Below, piece by piece: positions 12,461 to 24,175 of a stretch of 64,000 bases of DNA; the stretch's first letter is position 1; each line of letters starts with the position of its first letter. Under the pieces are notes generated by a model. The model ran no database searches. It was not told the origin of the DNA and saw only the letters and a program-made list of their open reading frames with translations. Origin of the DNA: Colius striatus (taxonomy: Eukaryota > Chordata > Aves > Coliiformes > Coliidae); the NCBI RefSeq assembly GCF_028858725.1, contig NC_084768.1, positions 5,067,853 through 5,131,852 of the forward strand. Reading direction: 5' to 3'. The position numbers and the translations under genes were made by a program.

Positions 12461-12623
12461 CTTGAGATATAAAATTTTATATAAAGAAAAGAACTGAGTA
12501 TCAATTCAGGCTACAGCACAACACCCATCCAACCAAACGCTACTGTGTGTGAAGTAGTTAAAGGGAAGACTTACTTGTTCATTAGACTTCAGAAAAACAC
12601 CCAGACTATTCTTGCTTACCATA

Positions 12624-12629
12624 TTTATT
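12624..12629 (-). terminator. SELENOF: Proximal poly(A) signal of SELENOF downstream of the SECIS
   Basis: Reverse complement reads AATAAA in the context GAGTGAATAAATATGG, about 800 nt past the stop codon and about 190 nt beyond the SECIS. It is the first AATAAA after the SECIS, so cleavage here would keep the selenocysteine signal in the mRNA. Confidence 0.55.
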
Positions 12630-12815
12630 CACTCCAGGTGGAAAAACCTTACAAGTCATAATGGCTTTGACTCATTACCATACATACTGTCTGTACTTCC
12701 TGTGGACATAAATTTCAATCATTTGCTAAACAGACTTCCAATAAACTTGTGAACGTTGGAAGACAAGGTTTTTCAAGACTTGATAGCTCATGTTTTCTGA
12801 TGCAAAACACTTAAT

Positions 12816-12889
12816 GTAAAGCACACCTGACATCTGACTTCCATACACCTCAAAGGTTTTCTATGTAGTCTTCACTAAAGTGTACTTAC
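12816..12889 (-). promoter_or_regulatory. SELENOF: SECIS element (type 2) in the SELENOF 3' UTR
   Basis: Read on the minus strand, this 74-nt segment folds as a canonical SECIS. Lower helix: GUAAGUACAC (12889-12880) pairs with GUGUGCUUUAC (12826-12816), with one bulged U. An internal loop follows (UUUAG opposite GUCAG). The non-Watson-Crick quartet is UGAA (UGA at 12874-12872) opposite AGAU (GA at 12834-12833). Upper helix: GACUACAUA pairs with UAUGGAAGUC, with one mismatch and one bulge. The unpaired AAAA (12860-12857) lies 11 nt after the UGA, as the SECIS spacing rule requires, and is followed by a CCU-UUG-AGG mini-hairpin that makes it type 2. It sits about 540 nt past the stop codon, similar to the human gene as I recall it. 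It recruits SBP2 so that the exon 3 UGA is read as selenocysteine. The base before the core UGA is G instead of the usual A. Confidence 0.88.
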
Positions 12890-13301
12890 TAAATGTTTCA
12901 CAGTACCAGAGCATGAGTTCCTCCATCAGCTTCAAAACCTGCAGACTAGATACGGTAAACAAACTTCTATAAAAAGGACAGTTCAAATACAAAAAAGAAG
13001 AGGGCATGGACAGCCAAGTTTCTTTGGGAGCTAGAAACATTGAATTTGGTTCTGACTTCCTTACAAACAAGCAGCGGACAAAAAAGCATCCTAATAATTT
13101 CAATTATTTGAAGCTCTTCAATTTAAGAGCATTTGTGAAAACAGGTCTAATGACAACAAACTGGTATTTGTATAATTAACTGTCAAACAAAGCATTTTTT
13201 TAATGACAAATGCATTAAGAGCTGAAATATATTCAGACAAGATATTGTTTGTCAACTTGTCAGAGAGGTGTGATGAAGCTTCCCCTTCAAATGACAAGAT
13301 G

Positions 13302-13307
13302 TTTATT
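13302..13307 (-). terminator. SELENOF: Early AATAAA in the SELENOF 3' UTR, upstream of the SECIS
   Basis: Reverse complement reads AATAAA in the context CTGTAATAAACATC, only about 120 nt past the stop codon. If used, the mRNA would end before the SECIS. No strong GU-rich downstream element stands out, so it may be inactive. Confidence 0.25.
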
Positions 13308-13427
13308 ACAGCACAACAGATATTTTATAATTAATATAGTGGCTGGAATGTTTTTCAACTCTAGCACGCTTCATCTGAGATTACCAAGCCAAAGCATGAC
13401 AAAGGAAAGAGTTCTGAAAGCAGTGAT

Positions 13428-13559
13428 CTATAGACGATCTAACTTTTCACTTAGAAATTCTTCCACACTATCGGTATTCCACTTGAGGATGCTCAGCTCT
13501 TCTGCAATGTTCCCACTGTCATCCAGCAGCTTCAGTACAGGGTCAGAACCACGCACATA
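13428..13559 (-). CDS. SELENOF: SELENOF coding exon 5 (C-terminal thioredoxin-like part and stop)
   Basis: The minus strand shows the acceptor TTTTCTGCAG at 13560-13569, followed by 44 codons including the TAG stop at 13430-13428. The product begins YVRGSDPVLKLLDD and ends SVEEFLSEKLDRL, closely matching the C-terminus of vertebrate SEP15 (mammals end ERI, here DRL). It supplies the final strands and helix of the thioredoxin-like domain. Entry is in phase 0 from exon 4, and the total coding length agrees with the family (about 160-165 residues). The opposite strand also carries an open frame over this exon, but that is only its antisense shadow. The 3' UTR with the SECIS follows at lower coordinates. 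Confidence 0.97.
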   Translation of the reverse strand, partial: YVRGSDPVLKLLDDSGNIAEELSILKWNTDSVEEFLSEKLDRL

Positions 13560-15992
13560 CTGCAGAAAACCCAAAACTGTCAGTTACCTTGAGCAGGAAA
13601 TGCATTCTCCTCATCAACACTTCCCCATCCCCTCCCTCAGATTGATTTGTATCAGTTTAAAAGGTGTCAAAGCAAGAACAGTAAAAAGCCCCAAGAGTGA
13701 CACTATGAAGTATGACTGCTTAGGAACAGAGCACTAAATTACATCAGAGCATTCTGGGCAAACTTTGGCAATACAATTTATGCTAAGAAATCAACCTAAG
13801 CATTGGCTTTTAGAAGCTGAGACAGGTTTGGTTGTTCCTGACAATGCCCACTGCTATAAATATTCCAGTGCCACATATTTTGTTCTGATTTTATGCATTT
13901 CCTTACTAGAGCATTCAACAGCAACGTTCTACTTGTCTTGAAGAAAACAGATCTATATATATAAAAAATCAAATTAAGTTTATGAGATCAGTCTTTCAGC
14001 TTGTTTTCTCCTATGCTGCTACATCCTCCCCTCCAGTAGTTCTTTCACCTACTGTGCAGATTCAAAGGAAAAGCAGATACTCAAGGCTAGAGTTGTATGT
14101 GCATGCATGTATGCAAAAGAAGAACTGGTAAGAGGGATGACACCATATTGAGACCCTTTGAAGAACAGAGAGATGCTATAGGTTGCACACTCCACTGGCA
14201 GCAGTCGGCCAGTGTTTGCAGCTCTGAATTAGATGTTTTCATGCCAAGTCCTAAGGAATGAGGGTGGGAGAAAAGAAGGAAGCATAAGGGACAGGAGGGC
14301 TCATTTCACAGGAAATGAAAATATGTTGAGATCGGTTTATCTTGAGATCCAGAACAGAATTACTTGCTTTCAATAAAACAGGTAGGAAACCACTACAGTT
14401 CAGACTTCTGAGTGGCATTTAATGTCAAGGAGGAAAGCAGAGGAGCAAGTCAAATCAAGGGGTAGGGAAGGGAGTCGTGTCAGAAACCTCTACTTGTCCT
14501 TGGCCTGCTGTGCAGGCAGATGCACATGCAGGGGGCAATGCCATAAGCCTGGCTTTGAAAGGTGCTATTCTGCTTCAACTGCTTTACATTACTGAAGTTT
14601 CATTTTTGAATCAAGCAGCTGAATGATTTTTTTTCTTATATAATCAATTGCCTTTTTACCATTTTAGAAAGTTCTGGTCACTTCAACAGCTCGAAGTTCC
14701 ATTATCCATTTCTAACGTCATCACATTCTTTCCTGCTGTGTTGTATCTGTGCCTACTAGGCTTTGCTGGTAACATAATACTTTAATGCTTTTGAAGACTC
14801 AATAAGTCACAAAATATATAATGCAAATAAAAGCTTTTAACAGTATTAGAAAGCTCTAACCATTTTAGAAAGATTTCCCCAGGAGGATTTTGCTTTACCC
14901 TACTGAGCTAACCTAGTTGGTTTTACTTAACGAAGCTAGAGGCATCTCTAATCCCTTCTCCAAAAGTCTTGTAAAATAAATACAGATCCATTTGCACTCC
15001 ATTTTTTTCTGGTAGTGCTCTACACCAATTGTAGTCTAGACTGCTTTGATACAGCTAGAAAGTTTAAAATAAAAATGAAACAGTCAGACATGCAGAAGGA
15101 AAGCTTTTGAAAGAAACTGGAGGACATAGAGACATGAATGCATGAGATAGACAGCGGAAATCTGTTTTAGATGGAATCTGCTGAGAAGACAAATCACTTA
15201 TTGCAGCCATGCATAGCTATGAAGTGATTCCAGATGGTGCCATTTGGTGAATAGAGATGGAAGCAGAAGACGTGAGAATTGAGATGTATATCTGTGAAGT
15301 AGGCTGGAAGTTCACAGAAGATTTCAAGAAGAGGGTGAAGTTTTATACCAGATCTTGAAACCCGATAATTGTTTCAGCTTAAGGCAGTGCAGCTTGTGCA
15401 GCTTTGCATATACACAAGTCATAAGAAACGCCATTCAGTATATGCCTTTCTATAAAGCTGATTATTTGAAGACTAAAAAGAATGACAGAATCATACAACA
15501 CAGCAAGGACATTTTGAGAGGAAAGAGAAAAATCTAATTATCACTGAATGTATGGGAATAGCAGCTCCATCAGAAAATAAGGGGAGAAAAGAACAGGAAA
15601 AAAAGGAAACTATGGCAGAACAAGCTTGGGTAAATCCAAGAGATCCAAGGAGCAAGGACAGAATGCAAGCATTTCTCACATTCTTTTGCCATCTGCTATT
15701 ACTTATGTATTCCACTCTTACGGTGTTGTTTTTTTCTTGGACTAAAACCAAACAACAAGAAAAACCCAAACCCGGCAACAACAACGAATGGGTACCAAAC
15801 AGTTACTGAGCAAGAAACTGATTATTACGAGCAGCAGGAACTCGGAAAGATTTATACAGGCAATGCAAATACATGTCATTTGCTAAAAGATTACTTGATC
15901 AGCAAATGAAGAACAATCCACAGAAGAACCATCTCCACCAAGGTTAATTCTTCCTAACATGCCAAGTAAAAAAAAGCTGTGTTCCTACTCAC
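13560..15992 (-). other. SELENOF: SELENOF intron 4
   Basis: About 2.4 kb between exons 4 and 5, starting with donor GTGAGT and ending TTCTGCAG. Sequence is AT-rich and apparently unique. I see no transposon, RNA gene or nested coding exon in it. Confidence 0.85.
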
Positions 15993-16042
15993 CTTGATTT
16001 GTAGTCCCCTGAAGAGTTTTGGCTTATCACTCCTGACAAAAG
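15993..16042 (-). CDS. SELENOF: SELENOF coding exon 4
   Basis: A 50-nt exon bounded by acceptor CCAAACCATAG and donor GTGAGTAG. The first two bases complete the codon split after exon 3 (G|CT, Ala). The remaining 16 codons read FVRSDKPKLFRGLQIK, the conserved SEP15 segment after the redox motif in the thioredoxin-like fold. It leaves in phase 0 into exon 5. It is too short to show up as a long open frame and was found by matching the conserved peptide and splice sites. Confidence 0.96.
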
Positions 16043-18660
16043 CTATGGTTTGGAAAAAAGAAAGAGAGAAAATGAAACCCTTTTCCACTTGCATAAAGTA
16101 GATTTACATTCAACCTAGTATTCCCTGAATTATTTCCTTTGGAATGATGCTTTAGAAGATAGTTCAATATTTAAATTCTTAATATCCTCACAAAAATAAT
16201 ACTACTACTTTTGCTAGTACTTCAAGCAAGTACTTCACATTTGCTTGGATTTTGCTCTAACACTGCTGTGACTGTCTAAATCAGTTTATCTGCAAGTACA
16301 ACTGACAGTCTTCAGCAGACTGGCCCATATGCTGCTGTGATATCCAAATGTCAGGAAGAACATTACAGTGATCAAAATCTGGCTGGAGATAAGCTTTGTG
16401 AGAGAGGCTGAATATGACACACATCCCATCAGCACACTCCACACATGCTGCAGCAGCACAGGTGAAAGGGCACGGAGGAAGCTGTGGGTAGAGGTGTTAT
16501 TCTTGCAAGCAAGATAGACAATCTTGTCTTGCAGAGATCTCCAAGATTACAAGTTGAAAACCAGCAAGAAAACAAGAACAGAAAACAAGAAGATAAGCTG
16601 GTGTCTCCCGTTCTCTCGACACTCCTAAAGGCAATCGGCTTTAAGATGGACTCTATGGCCTGTCATGTAGGTATGAGAGAAGTTCAGGTCTGAGGTGAGT
16701 TGCTGCTGAACAATTCTTCACTTGAAGCGCTAGTCAGCAAACAGCAAGCATTAAGAGCAGCATGGTCCCTGTATCCCTACAGCACAACCCAGGCCTTGTG
16801 TTAACAGTAACTTTAAAAGAAAAGACAATATGAACTACTGCAGGACAAAGTGTGAGCACAATCCCCTACTTTTAAACAATTTAGCCTAATGGATGTTTGA
16901 GTTCTACACGCACTGAAAAATTTCTTTAGAAAACAGCACAGTCTTCATTCCTCCTTTTTACATTCAGGTGATGCTAAAGGCTGAATTTAGGATCTGTACT
17001 GACATTAAGTGGATTCAGGACACTCCTATAGTATGTCAGTAGCATTTCCCCAAGGATGAACCCTGTCAGTATGGATTGACTCTCACAAAGGTGCTAGCTG
17101 CACGTTAAACGTGCTTTTTCAAGGGTAGACAACAATAAAACTCTCACACATTGCAGTGCATCCAGCTGGTGCATGGAGATGAGTGGATCCTCAGGACTAA
17201 TGTTTCATACCGCCTTACAAAGCAGAGGTATCCCCTGGCACCTTTATACCTGTCTTTATATTACCACAGTCAGTTACTGTAACACTTTCTCCGTATGTAC
17301 ATACAGACTGGCATTTATTTTACTCCCTCTTCCACTTTGCTCCCCGTGCAGATCAGGATCATACACTCTGCCTGCTGCACCAACAACTACACAGTTTAAG
17401 ACAAAAAAAAACCTGAAGTCCCAATGAGCTGCTTGATATACTAGACACCTGAAGAAGAAAAGAAGCCTTATGCTTGCTCTTTCTATAGAACTATACACTG
17501 ATGTCCCATTGTAAGCTACTGTGTACTGTGTGACAATTTCAAACAGCACTAAATAACTAGCACTTGCACACATACCGCAGATCAGTTCTGATTTAAACTC
17601 AAAGATGTCATTTTCAACTTCAGTGATTCCCATGTCCTCATGACCTGTTGGTTGTCTTGGCTGTCATCATCAGTAAGGTGCAAAGAAGTGGCAAAGACAT
17701 TCCTTACTCTTTTTTAAGTCCCCAGCACGTTGAACTATTTCATAGGGAAATTTTCCACATTTTTTTTTCAATTTACATCTAAAGCTGAAACCAGTCTCTA
17801 GGGCTTGATATGAAAAGGAGGCTGTAAAAAGCTGTACAGTGGGTAACTTCAATTGCAAAACTTAAAAATAGTAAGAGAACATAGTAAAATGGGTAAAGAT
17901 TCAGAAGCAAATCTGAACTGGGGAACTCAATTGTATTCAAGAATAGCCTTTGGGGGTTAACTCAGGTTACAGCACTTTAAGCTCTTAACAGGTGTGAGGA
18001 TTTGTTACTTGAGTGACAGATGAAAGCTCCTAGGGACATGAGTGGTTGTTTTCTGGCTGCGGTGTTGGACTGAACAAGCTTGCATGAAATGGGAACAGAA
18101 TTAGGTGGAAGAAGAAAGTATTCTGTAGGCAGTATTACATTTTGTCACTTTAAAAGTAGCTATTACACACTTGTATCAATGTCAAACGTCTAAGTCTTCT
18201 GAAAGCTAAAGTACTACAGAACATTTTTCTTGAAACTTTAGACAGCTGGAACAAAATCAGTTTCTGCTAATGGCACACTTCTTTCTGATGCTGATCATAG
18301 TGACTTTCTGCATTAGTCACTTGAATTTGCAATGCAGCAAAGAAAAACACTCGCTATACAAATAACTTAATTTGTATATTCTCAATTTTGGAAGCTAAAG
18401 TGAGAAACTAATATACTGACATACATTAAAAGTACAGATTATTCCACCAAACACTTTTCTTTCCACAAAATCACACCCTAAGTTGAACAAACAGCCTTTG
18501 AATGGAACTGATGGGGTTAGGAAGTCAGATGCAGCTAAAGTGCACATTTTGGGATATGTGGCTGCTTGCTTATGATGTGATAGAGTGCATATGTTCCACC
18601 TTTGGCATTGCCTCAACAGTTTCACCTCTATACCCTGACATCAACATTGTTGCTTCCTAT

Positions 18661-19428
18661 GATGTGCAGAGTCCTGCATCTGGGAAGGAACAACCCCATG
18701 CACCAGTAGAGGCTGGGGGTTGAACTGCTGAAGAGCAGCTCTGCACAGAGAGACCTGGGAGTCCTGATTGATAATAAGCTAAACATGAGCCAGCAATGTG
18801 CCCTCGTGGGCAAGAAGGCCAATGGCATTCTGTGATGCATCAAGAAGAGTGTGGGCAGCAGGTCAAGGGAGGTTCTTCTGCCCCTCTACTCTGCCCTGGT
18901 GAGGCCTCATCTGGAGTCCTGTGTCCAGTTCTGGGCTCCTCAGCTCAAGAGGGACAGGGAACTGCTGGAGAGAATCCAGCACAGGGCCACCAAGATGATC
19001 AGGGGAATGGAACATTTTTCATATGTGGAAAGGCTGCTGGACCTGGGGCTGTTTAGTCTGGAGAAGAGGAGACTGAGGGGGGATCTTATTAATATTTACA
19101 AATATCTAAAGGGTGGGTGTCAGGAGGTTGGGACATCCCTCTTTTCTATAGTAGCCAGCAACAGGACAAGAGGTGATGGGATGAAGCTGGAACACAAAAA
19201 GTTCCATTTAAATATAAGAAAAAACTGTTTCAGTGTTTCAATGAGGGAGCCCTGGCACAGGCTGCCCAAGGGGTTGTGAGGTTTCCTTCCTTGGAGGTCT
19301 TCAAGACCCTCCTGGACATGTTCCTAAGCGACCTGATCTAGGTGACCCTGCTTCTGCAGGGGTTTGGACTGGATGATCTCTAAAAGGCCCTTCCAACCCC
19401 TACCATTCTATGATTCTGTGATCCTATG
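18661..19428 (+). mobile_element. CR1 LINE, 5'-truncated, carrying the end of ORF2
   Basis: About 770 bp of CR1 in plus orientation, from 'atgtgcagagtcctgcatct' through the ORF2 C-terminal region to the tail 'taccattctatgattctgtg'. From 18851 to 19279 the frame is still open for 142 codons and reads like the CR1 ORF2 C-terminus (motifs [39 protein letters not shown]). The reverse-transcriptase core is missing. It lies in SELENOF intron 3, antisense to the gene, and is a close relative of the copy at 34252-34979, which points to a fairly recent subfamily. Confidence 0.95.
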
Positions 19429-22400
19429 TCTGAAGGCTACTTGCACATCTTTACACCATTATTTAATAGTTTGATGTTTAATACTAAAATCCTACCTATC
19501 TCTCCATTTTCCTCTCCCTGTAGCAGCTTTAGAAATCACATAGTGCAGAGATACAAGCGTTCACACATCCATGGGTGAGTAGGGAAGACCTTTTCCACTT
19601 TGACTTTGAACCCCGAGCTTGGTACCATGACACTATGTTTCAATGAGTTCAACACCAGACTAGAAGTCAGAGCTGCTCTACTGACAGATTTGCAACTGTC
19701 CTTTCACATCATGCTAAGAAAATCATTTCACCTTATGCTTTTATAAAGTGTGCAATATCAAGGCATATGCCTTCTGTTTGAAGGCAATCCTGAGGTAAGT
19801 CTGCAGAGCAGACTCGATTTGCCACACAATCAACTACAACTAAAAGGTCAGAAAAGAGGATCAGGTGTATACTGGCATTTTAAAGCCTGCCCAGCACCAA
19901 ACTGTTTTACAAAGATAATACTGACCGTGCTTTTAAAGACTTAAGACCAGCCTTCGCCTGTGAACATAGCAGAACACAGAAACTCACTGCTATTGTTACC
20001 ATGTCACTTCATTTTGTGATATAACACCTCTTTGTTTTGAGAACGGCTGTGAAAACTAGTCTGTTGGAATTAAAGCCTAGAGATTACTAAGGAGAATTGG
20101 CTACCTGCTGTTATATATTAAAAGCATTATCCAGACTACCAAAGATGTCTACATTCAGGAATATTCACATTATTTAGAGTCCTGCTTTAGGAAAAAAGAT
20201 CTCCTGCTTCATCTGTAGCTGAAAATCCTAAATGATGCTAAGAAAAAAATAAAATGAACTAATGTTTTAATACTTAATGAAAACCAATGTACAATGGTAG
20301 TAAAATTCATACTAGTTTTCAAATAACTATGCACAGACAAGCATTTTTAACCTTGTCTGTCTCTACATACACCAGAAGGATTATAATGGCCTCAAATCAG
20401 AAAGGCCTGGAGGAGACTGAAATACCTTACTGTGTCTGTTATGTCAGTTTCAGATTTTAATGGCAGAAAAGTACAAGTCAGAACTAGTCAAATCTTCATC
20501 ACAAAGTCAGCAATACATTTTTACTGACCAATTTTTCCTCGTGGTAAGCTACACCATGTCTTCTAGCAAGAATCTGATGTGATTAAGTATCTGCCAGTAA
20601 TGGAAGAATTCACTTGTTCAAGCTTCTGATCTTTTGTTATTTAAAAATCTGTGCTTTTAGTTCAGATTTATTCCACTGCTTACTGTTGTAACATTTATGA
20701 AGACGATATATGCCCATGGGGATTCATCCAACTATTCAAGCTGGCCAAGCCCTTCTCAATTTTTCTAGTAAACAGAACCCTTAGCCTCTAAACTGTCATT
20801 GCTGTGTACAGATACACTGCTTTGTGGTATAGGTAAGTCTCATTAAAAATACTGATTGTGCACTGAAAAGCAGCATAATTTTTTGATGGAGGCAACTATC
20901 TCTCTGGTCCCCCTGTATTACACCAAAAGAGGTCACTATGTGATCAGGGCAAAGAACAATTTAGAGCTGTGAGAGCAGCATCAGGAAGGAAAGCTTCCAT
21001 CATCATTCATGAGTAAGGAGGAATGTTTCAAAATTAGTATAGGCCATGATCTATTTTTAGAGAAATATTTGAAGTCTTTTTGTGATGCATTTAAATGTTT
21101 CACACATGGAATCAGCAATAGGAAATAGGAGCTCTTACCATCTTTCAAAAGGTATTTATTGAACAGTATCTTTCACTGATATTTAAGAATTACAGATGAA
21201 AATAATTAGTAAATAAGTGATCTTACATAAAAATACAACCCCATAACCTATTACGTGTTAGGAGCTAAAAGAATTCCCCTCACACTTGCCAAACTTGGGC
21301 AATATAATAGAGTGCTCTCTAACTCTGAAGCCAGATGCATGCTACATGAGTTCAAGAATCTTTGTTTCTGTAATAGATTTGTTGGGACCACATTCATTTC
21401 TTAACTAAAACAGTCAGACAGGGAGAGGTGAGAGTTATTCTATCAATGAACAAAAAGAATACAGAGAAATAGAAATGTGCAATGAAAAAACCCAGCCTAA
21501 TTAATTTTTTGTTAAGCAAACTGGAAGGAACATGGGAGTCTAGATACTGTGATCTATCTCATCATGAATAGAGCACAGCTGCCACTGACAAGTCAACTTA
21601 AAAGAAATATGCTGGATTCATCACTGACCCAGATGATTTATTGTTCTACTTCAGAGCCTTGGTTTTATGGATGTCAGGCAAAACCAGTCACATTTTCAGT
21701 GCTACCTGATATAATAAGATATTGCTTCATCTATGAATCTTGTCACTTATGTTTTCAGAGTTCTACTTTGTTGAAATGCTTTTACACCATAAATACCGAA
21801 GAACAGTTTTATACAGAAATATGTAGTGTATATATATATATACTATATATGTAGTATAGGAATAATTTTACAGTATAGCATTTATAATGGAGCTATTTAT
21901 TTTTAAGGAAAACCTAGCAGGAAAAATCTTACAGGACTGAACTTATTAAAGACATTTACAGAAGTGTGTTCTGTTCCCTGACTTGTCACAGGAAGATATA
22001 TTTGAAAATCACAATAGACATCCTTGACCACATTCACAAAAGCATTTAGTAGTTTGTTATGCTATTACAAAGAATAACTTTCATTTTAAGATTGGGGTAA
22101 TCTTGCTGAGGACTAGATTTTTTTTCATCACTTGACACTTCTTTGCTTTCCCAGTACCTACAGATATATGCCATATATAATGATTCTCACATGTCAGGCA
22201 CACAGGTGTATTCAGCAACTATTTATAGCTAATAATTATATAAGCAGTAGTTTTGATAGAAATTTTGACACAGAAGGACCATAGAACTAGTAACCAGCAG
22301 CAATGCACGGGTTTTTCCAACTGTGTAACTTCCTTACTGTGGAACTTTGACAAACCTCTATTAATTCAACAGATTTTAATGAGTATTTGCAGATGTGAAT

Positions 22401-23225
22401 TAAAAACCACTGTTCATCCTTTGGCCACAAAACATATAATTCAGAAGTCGTCTATGACAAATCAAGTCTGTGGGAGTAAGCCCAGTGAGAACTCAATTTA
22501 CCCAGGTACTTAAAGGTGAAGGCTTCACGGTCAGATAGAGAAGTAACATACACTAATCCATGTAATACTGATACATACACGGTCCTGCAATTAGTGGTGT
22601 AATTTTGTGTATGTTCTGCAAAACAAACCCTAACAAAATCCTGCCAGAAGATACAGAAAGGGAATTGGAGTTATTTGCAATAAGACATTGTCAATGACAG
22701 ACTTAACAGTTCAATGAAGCCTACAAAGACAATGCTTCAAAAACGGCAGCATGACCTTCAGGCAACCTAATTTCTGTAGCAAACATTCAAGTGAGAAGTT
22801 GAAATAAAACCACTCCTTGAATGTTAATGTCTTAAGATGGAAACATTAAATACTGTTTCTAGTAGAAGTTAAAATCAAGGGGAAAATCTAAGTAAAAGTA
22901 TTCTGACATTAATACTAATGTGAAGACAAATACCAGTGGAAGAATAGAATCTACTTTTTAAAATCTTTAATTATGCTCTTAAAATGTATCCCATCTTCCA
23001 ACCTATTCTAGCACCTATTCAAACTTATAGCCCAAAAGATAACTTCACTGGTGTAAATTCACAGCTATAAGGGAACCAAGCAAATGGACAACACCACCTA
23101 CTAAATTTGAATGGTCGTGCAGATGACATGGACTCCCGTGCTAACAGAGTTAATCTCCTCCTGTCCCTGAAGCTGGACAAATCATTTAAACAATTCTTGC
23201 TTTGGCATTTTAAACAGTGGAAAAC

Positions 23226-23495
23226 AGAATCATACAATCATTTCATCTGGAAGAGACCTTTGAGATCATCGAGTCCAGCTTTTGTCCTGTCAACCACTAG
23301 ACCATTTCCCTAAGTGCAACATCCAACCGTCTCTTAAACACCTCTGGGATGATGACTCCAGCACCTCCCTGGGCAGCCCTTTCCAATGCCTGACAGCCCT
23401 TTCAGTAAAGAAATTCCTCCTCAGATCCAGTCTGAACCTCCTCTGGTGCAACTTGAGGCCGTTTCCTCTCATTCTATTGCTTGTTACTAGGGAGT
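23226..23495 (-). mobile_element. CR1 LINE 3' fragment
   Basis: The reverse complement ends in a CR1 tail (TGATTGTATGATTCT) and contains the conserved blocks 'actcgatgatctcaaaggtc' and 'gaggaatttctttactgaaa'. It is 5'-truncated near 23495. The remnant of the ORF2 C-terminus is visible on the minus strand ([18 protein letters not shown]). It lies in SELENOF intron 3, in sense orientation. Confidence 0.92.
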
Positions 23496-24111
23496 TACCT
23501 GATCTGTGTGTGGGTAGAGGTGGCATGAGGGTCTAAAGCAGAGTAACTTATGTTAATTGTAACCTGGTTTAAAATCCCCTTTTTCTACTTGTTTGTCAGC
23601 CTTCAAACAGGGAGGTATTAATCCTGTCCATGGTAAATGGAGATGTGCTGTTTGTGCAACTTGATGTCTAAAGCTAGATTTCTTCTCTAGGTCCAACTAT
23701 GTCCAAATTTAAGATCTTTGTTACAGGCAAAAAAGTACTGCTATCACCTAAGCTCTTTCCTCATTTATAAGAAAATTACAGTTAGAAAATTTCTCACAGA
23801 TGTTTTTCCTGTAGCTTCCTCCCACAACACACTAACAGCACAGTATTCCATTCACTTTAGCTGACTATCATTACGCTCTGACAAAACAACTATACTGCAG
23901 GATCTGTAAAAGCAAAGTAGTTCCATAAGTGCACAATGTAGTTTCATCCATCAATTACTGGAGACCAGTTCCATGAGTCTCAGGTCAATGAAACTTTCCT
24001 GATAGACTACCCAAAATTCTTGACCATGTGTAGTAGCACTTAAAAAGCACATTTTGTTATTCAGCTATGACAGCTTTTCATATTTGAAAGAAGAGCAGTG
24101 GCTTTACTTAC

Positions 24112-24175
24112 CCTGGACTTGAGGGAACCTTCCCAGTTTTCATCCACATACTTCTAGGATAGCTCCTGCATAAAG
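24112..24175 (-). CDS. SELENOF: SELENOF coding exon 3 with in-frame UGA (selenocysteine)
   Basis: A 64-nt exon between acceptor TTATTATTACAG and donor GTAAG. It reads LYAGAILEVCG-U-KLGRFPQVQ plus one base of a split codon. The TGA at 24142-24140 (residue 91 of the assembled protein) is flanked by exactly conserved sequence on both sides and is followed by two further coding exons, so it encodes selenocysteine, not termination. Cys89-Gly90-Sec91 forms the C-x-U redox motif of SEP15. Because the UGA lies upstream of two exon junctions, the mRNA should be sensitive to nonsense-mediated decay when selenium is scarce. Recoding depends on the SECIS at 12816-12889. The exon lies alone, 8 kb and 13 kb from its neighbours. 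Confidence 0.97.

Larger units (their letters stand above)
16043..24111 (-). other. SELENOF: SELENOF intron 3
   Basis: About 8.1 kb, donor GTAAG and acceptor CCATAG. It contains a 0.77-kb CR1 inserted antisense to the gene (18661-19428) and a shorter CR1 in sense orientation (23226-23495). The rest is AT-rich sequence without recognisable exons or RNA genes. Confidence 0.85.

Noticed and set aside
12788-12791. ATGAG with a downstream AAAAAC on the minus strand, a second SECIS candidate
   Set aside because: The sequences on the two sides are not complementary and the spacing to the A-run is too long.
13371-13374. ATGA followed by AAAAAC on the minus strand just after the SELENOF stop, a possible SECIS
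   Set aside because: No GA partner on the 3' side and no upper helix can be drawn. The 12816-12889 hairpin satisfies all rules.
13249-13737. 162-codon plus-strand open frame
   Set aside because: It is antisense to SELENOF exon 5, whose minus-strand reading is conserved and splice-bounded.
18851-19279. 142-codon open frame as a host gene
   Set aside because: It is the C-terminal remnant of CR1 ORF2 and sits inside a CR1 element. The same applies to the frames at 34403, 38149-38496, 48622, 59439 and 60324-60671.
24140-24142. UGA as a true stop or pseudogene mutation in exon 3
   Set aside because: Flanking codons, both splice sites, two downstream exons and a SECIS are intact, and the family is known to carry Sec here.
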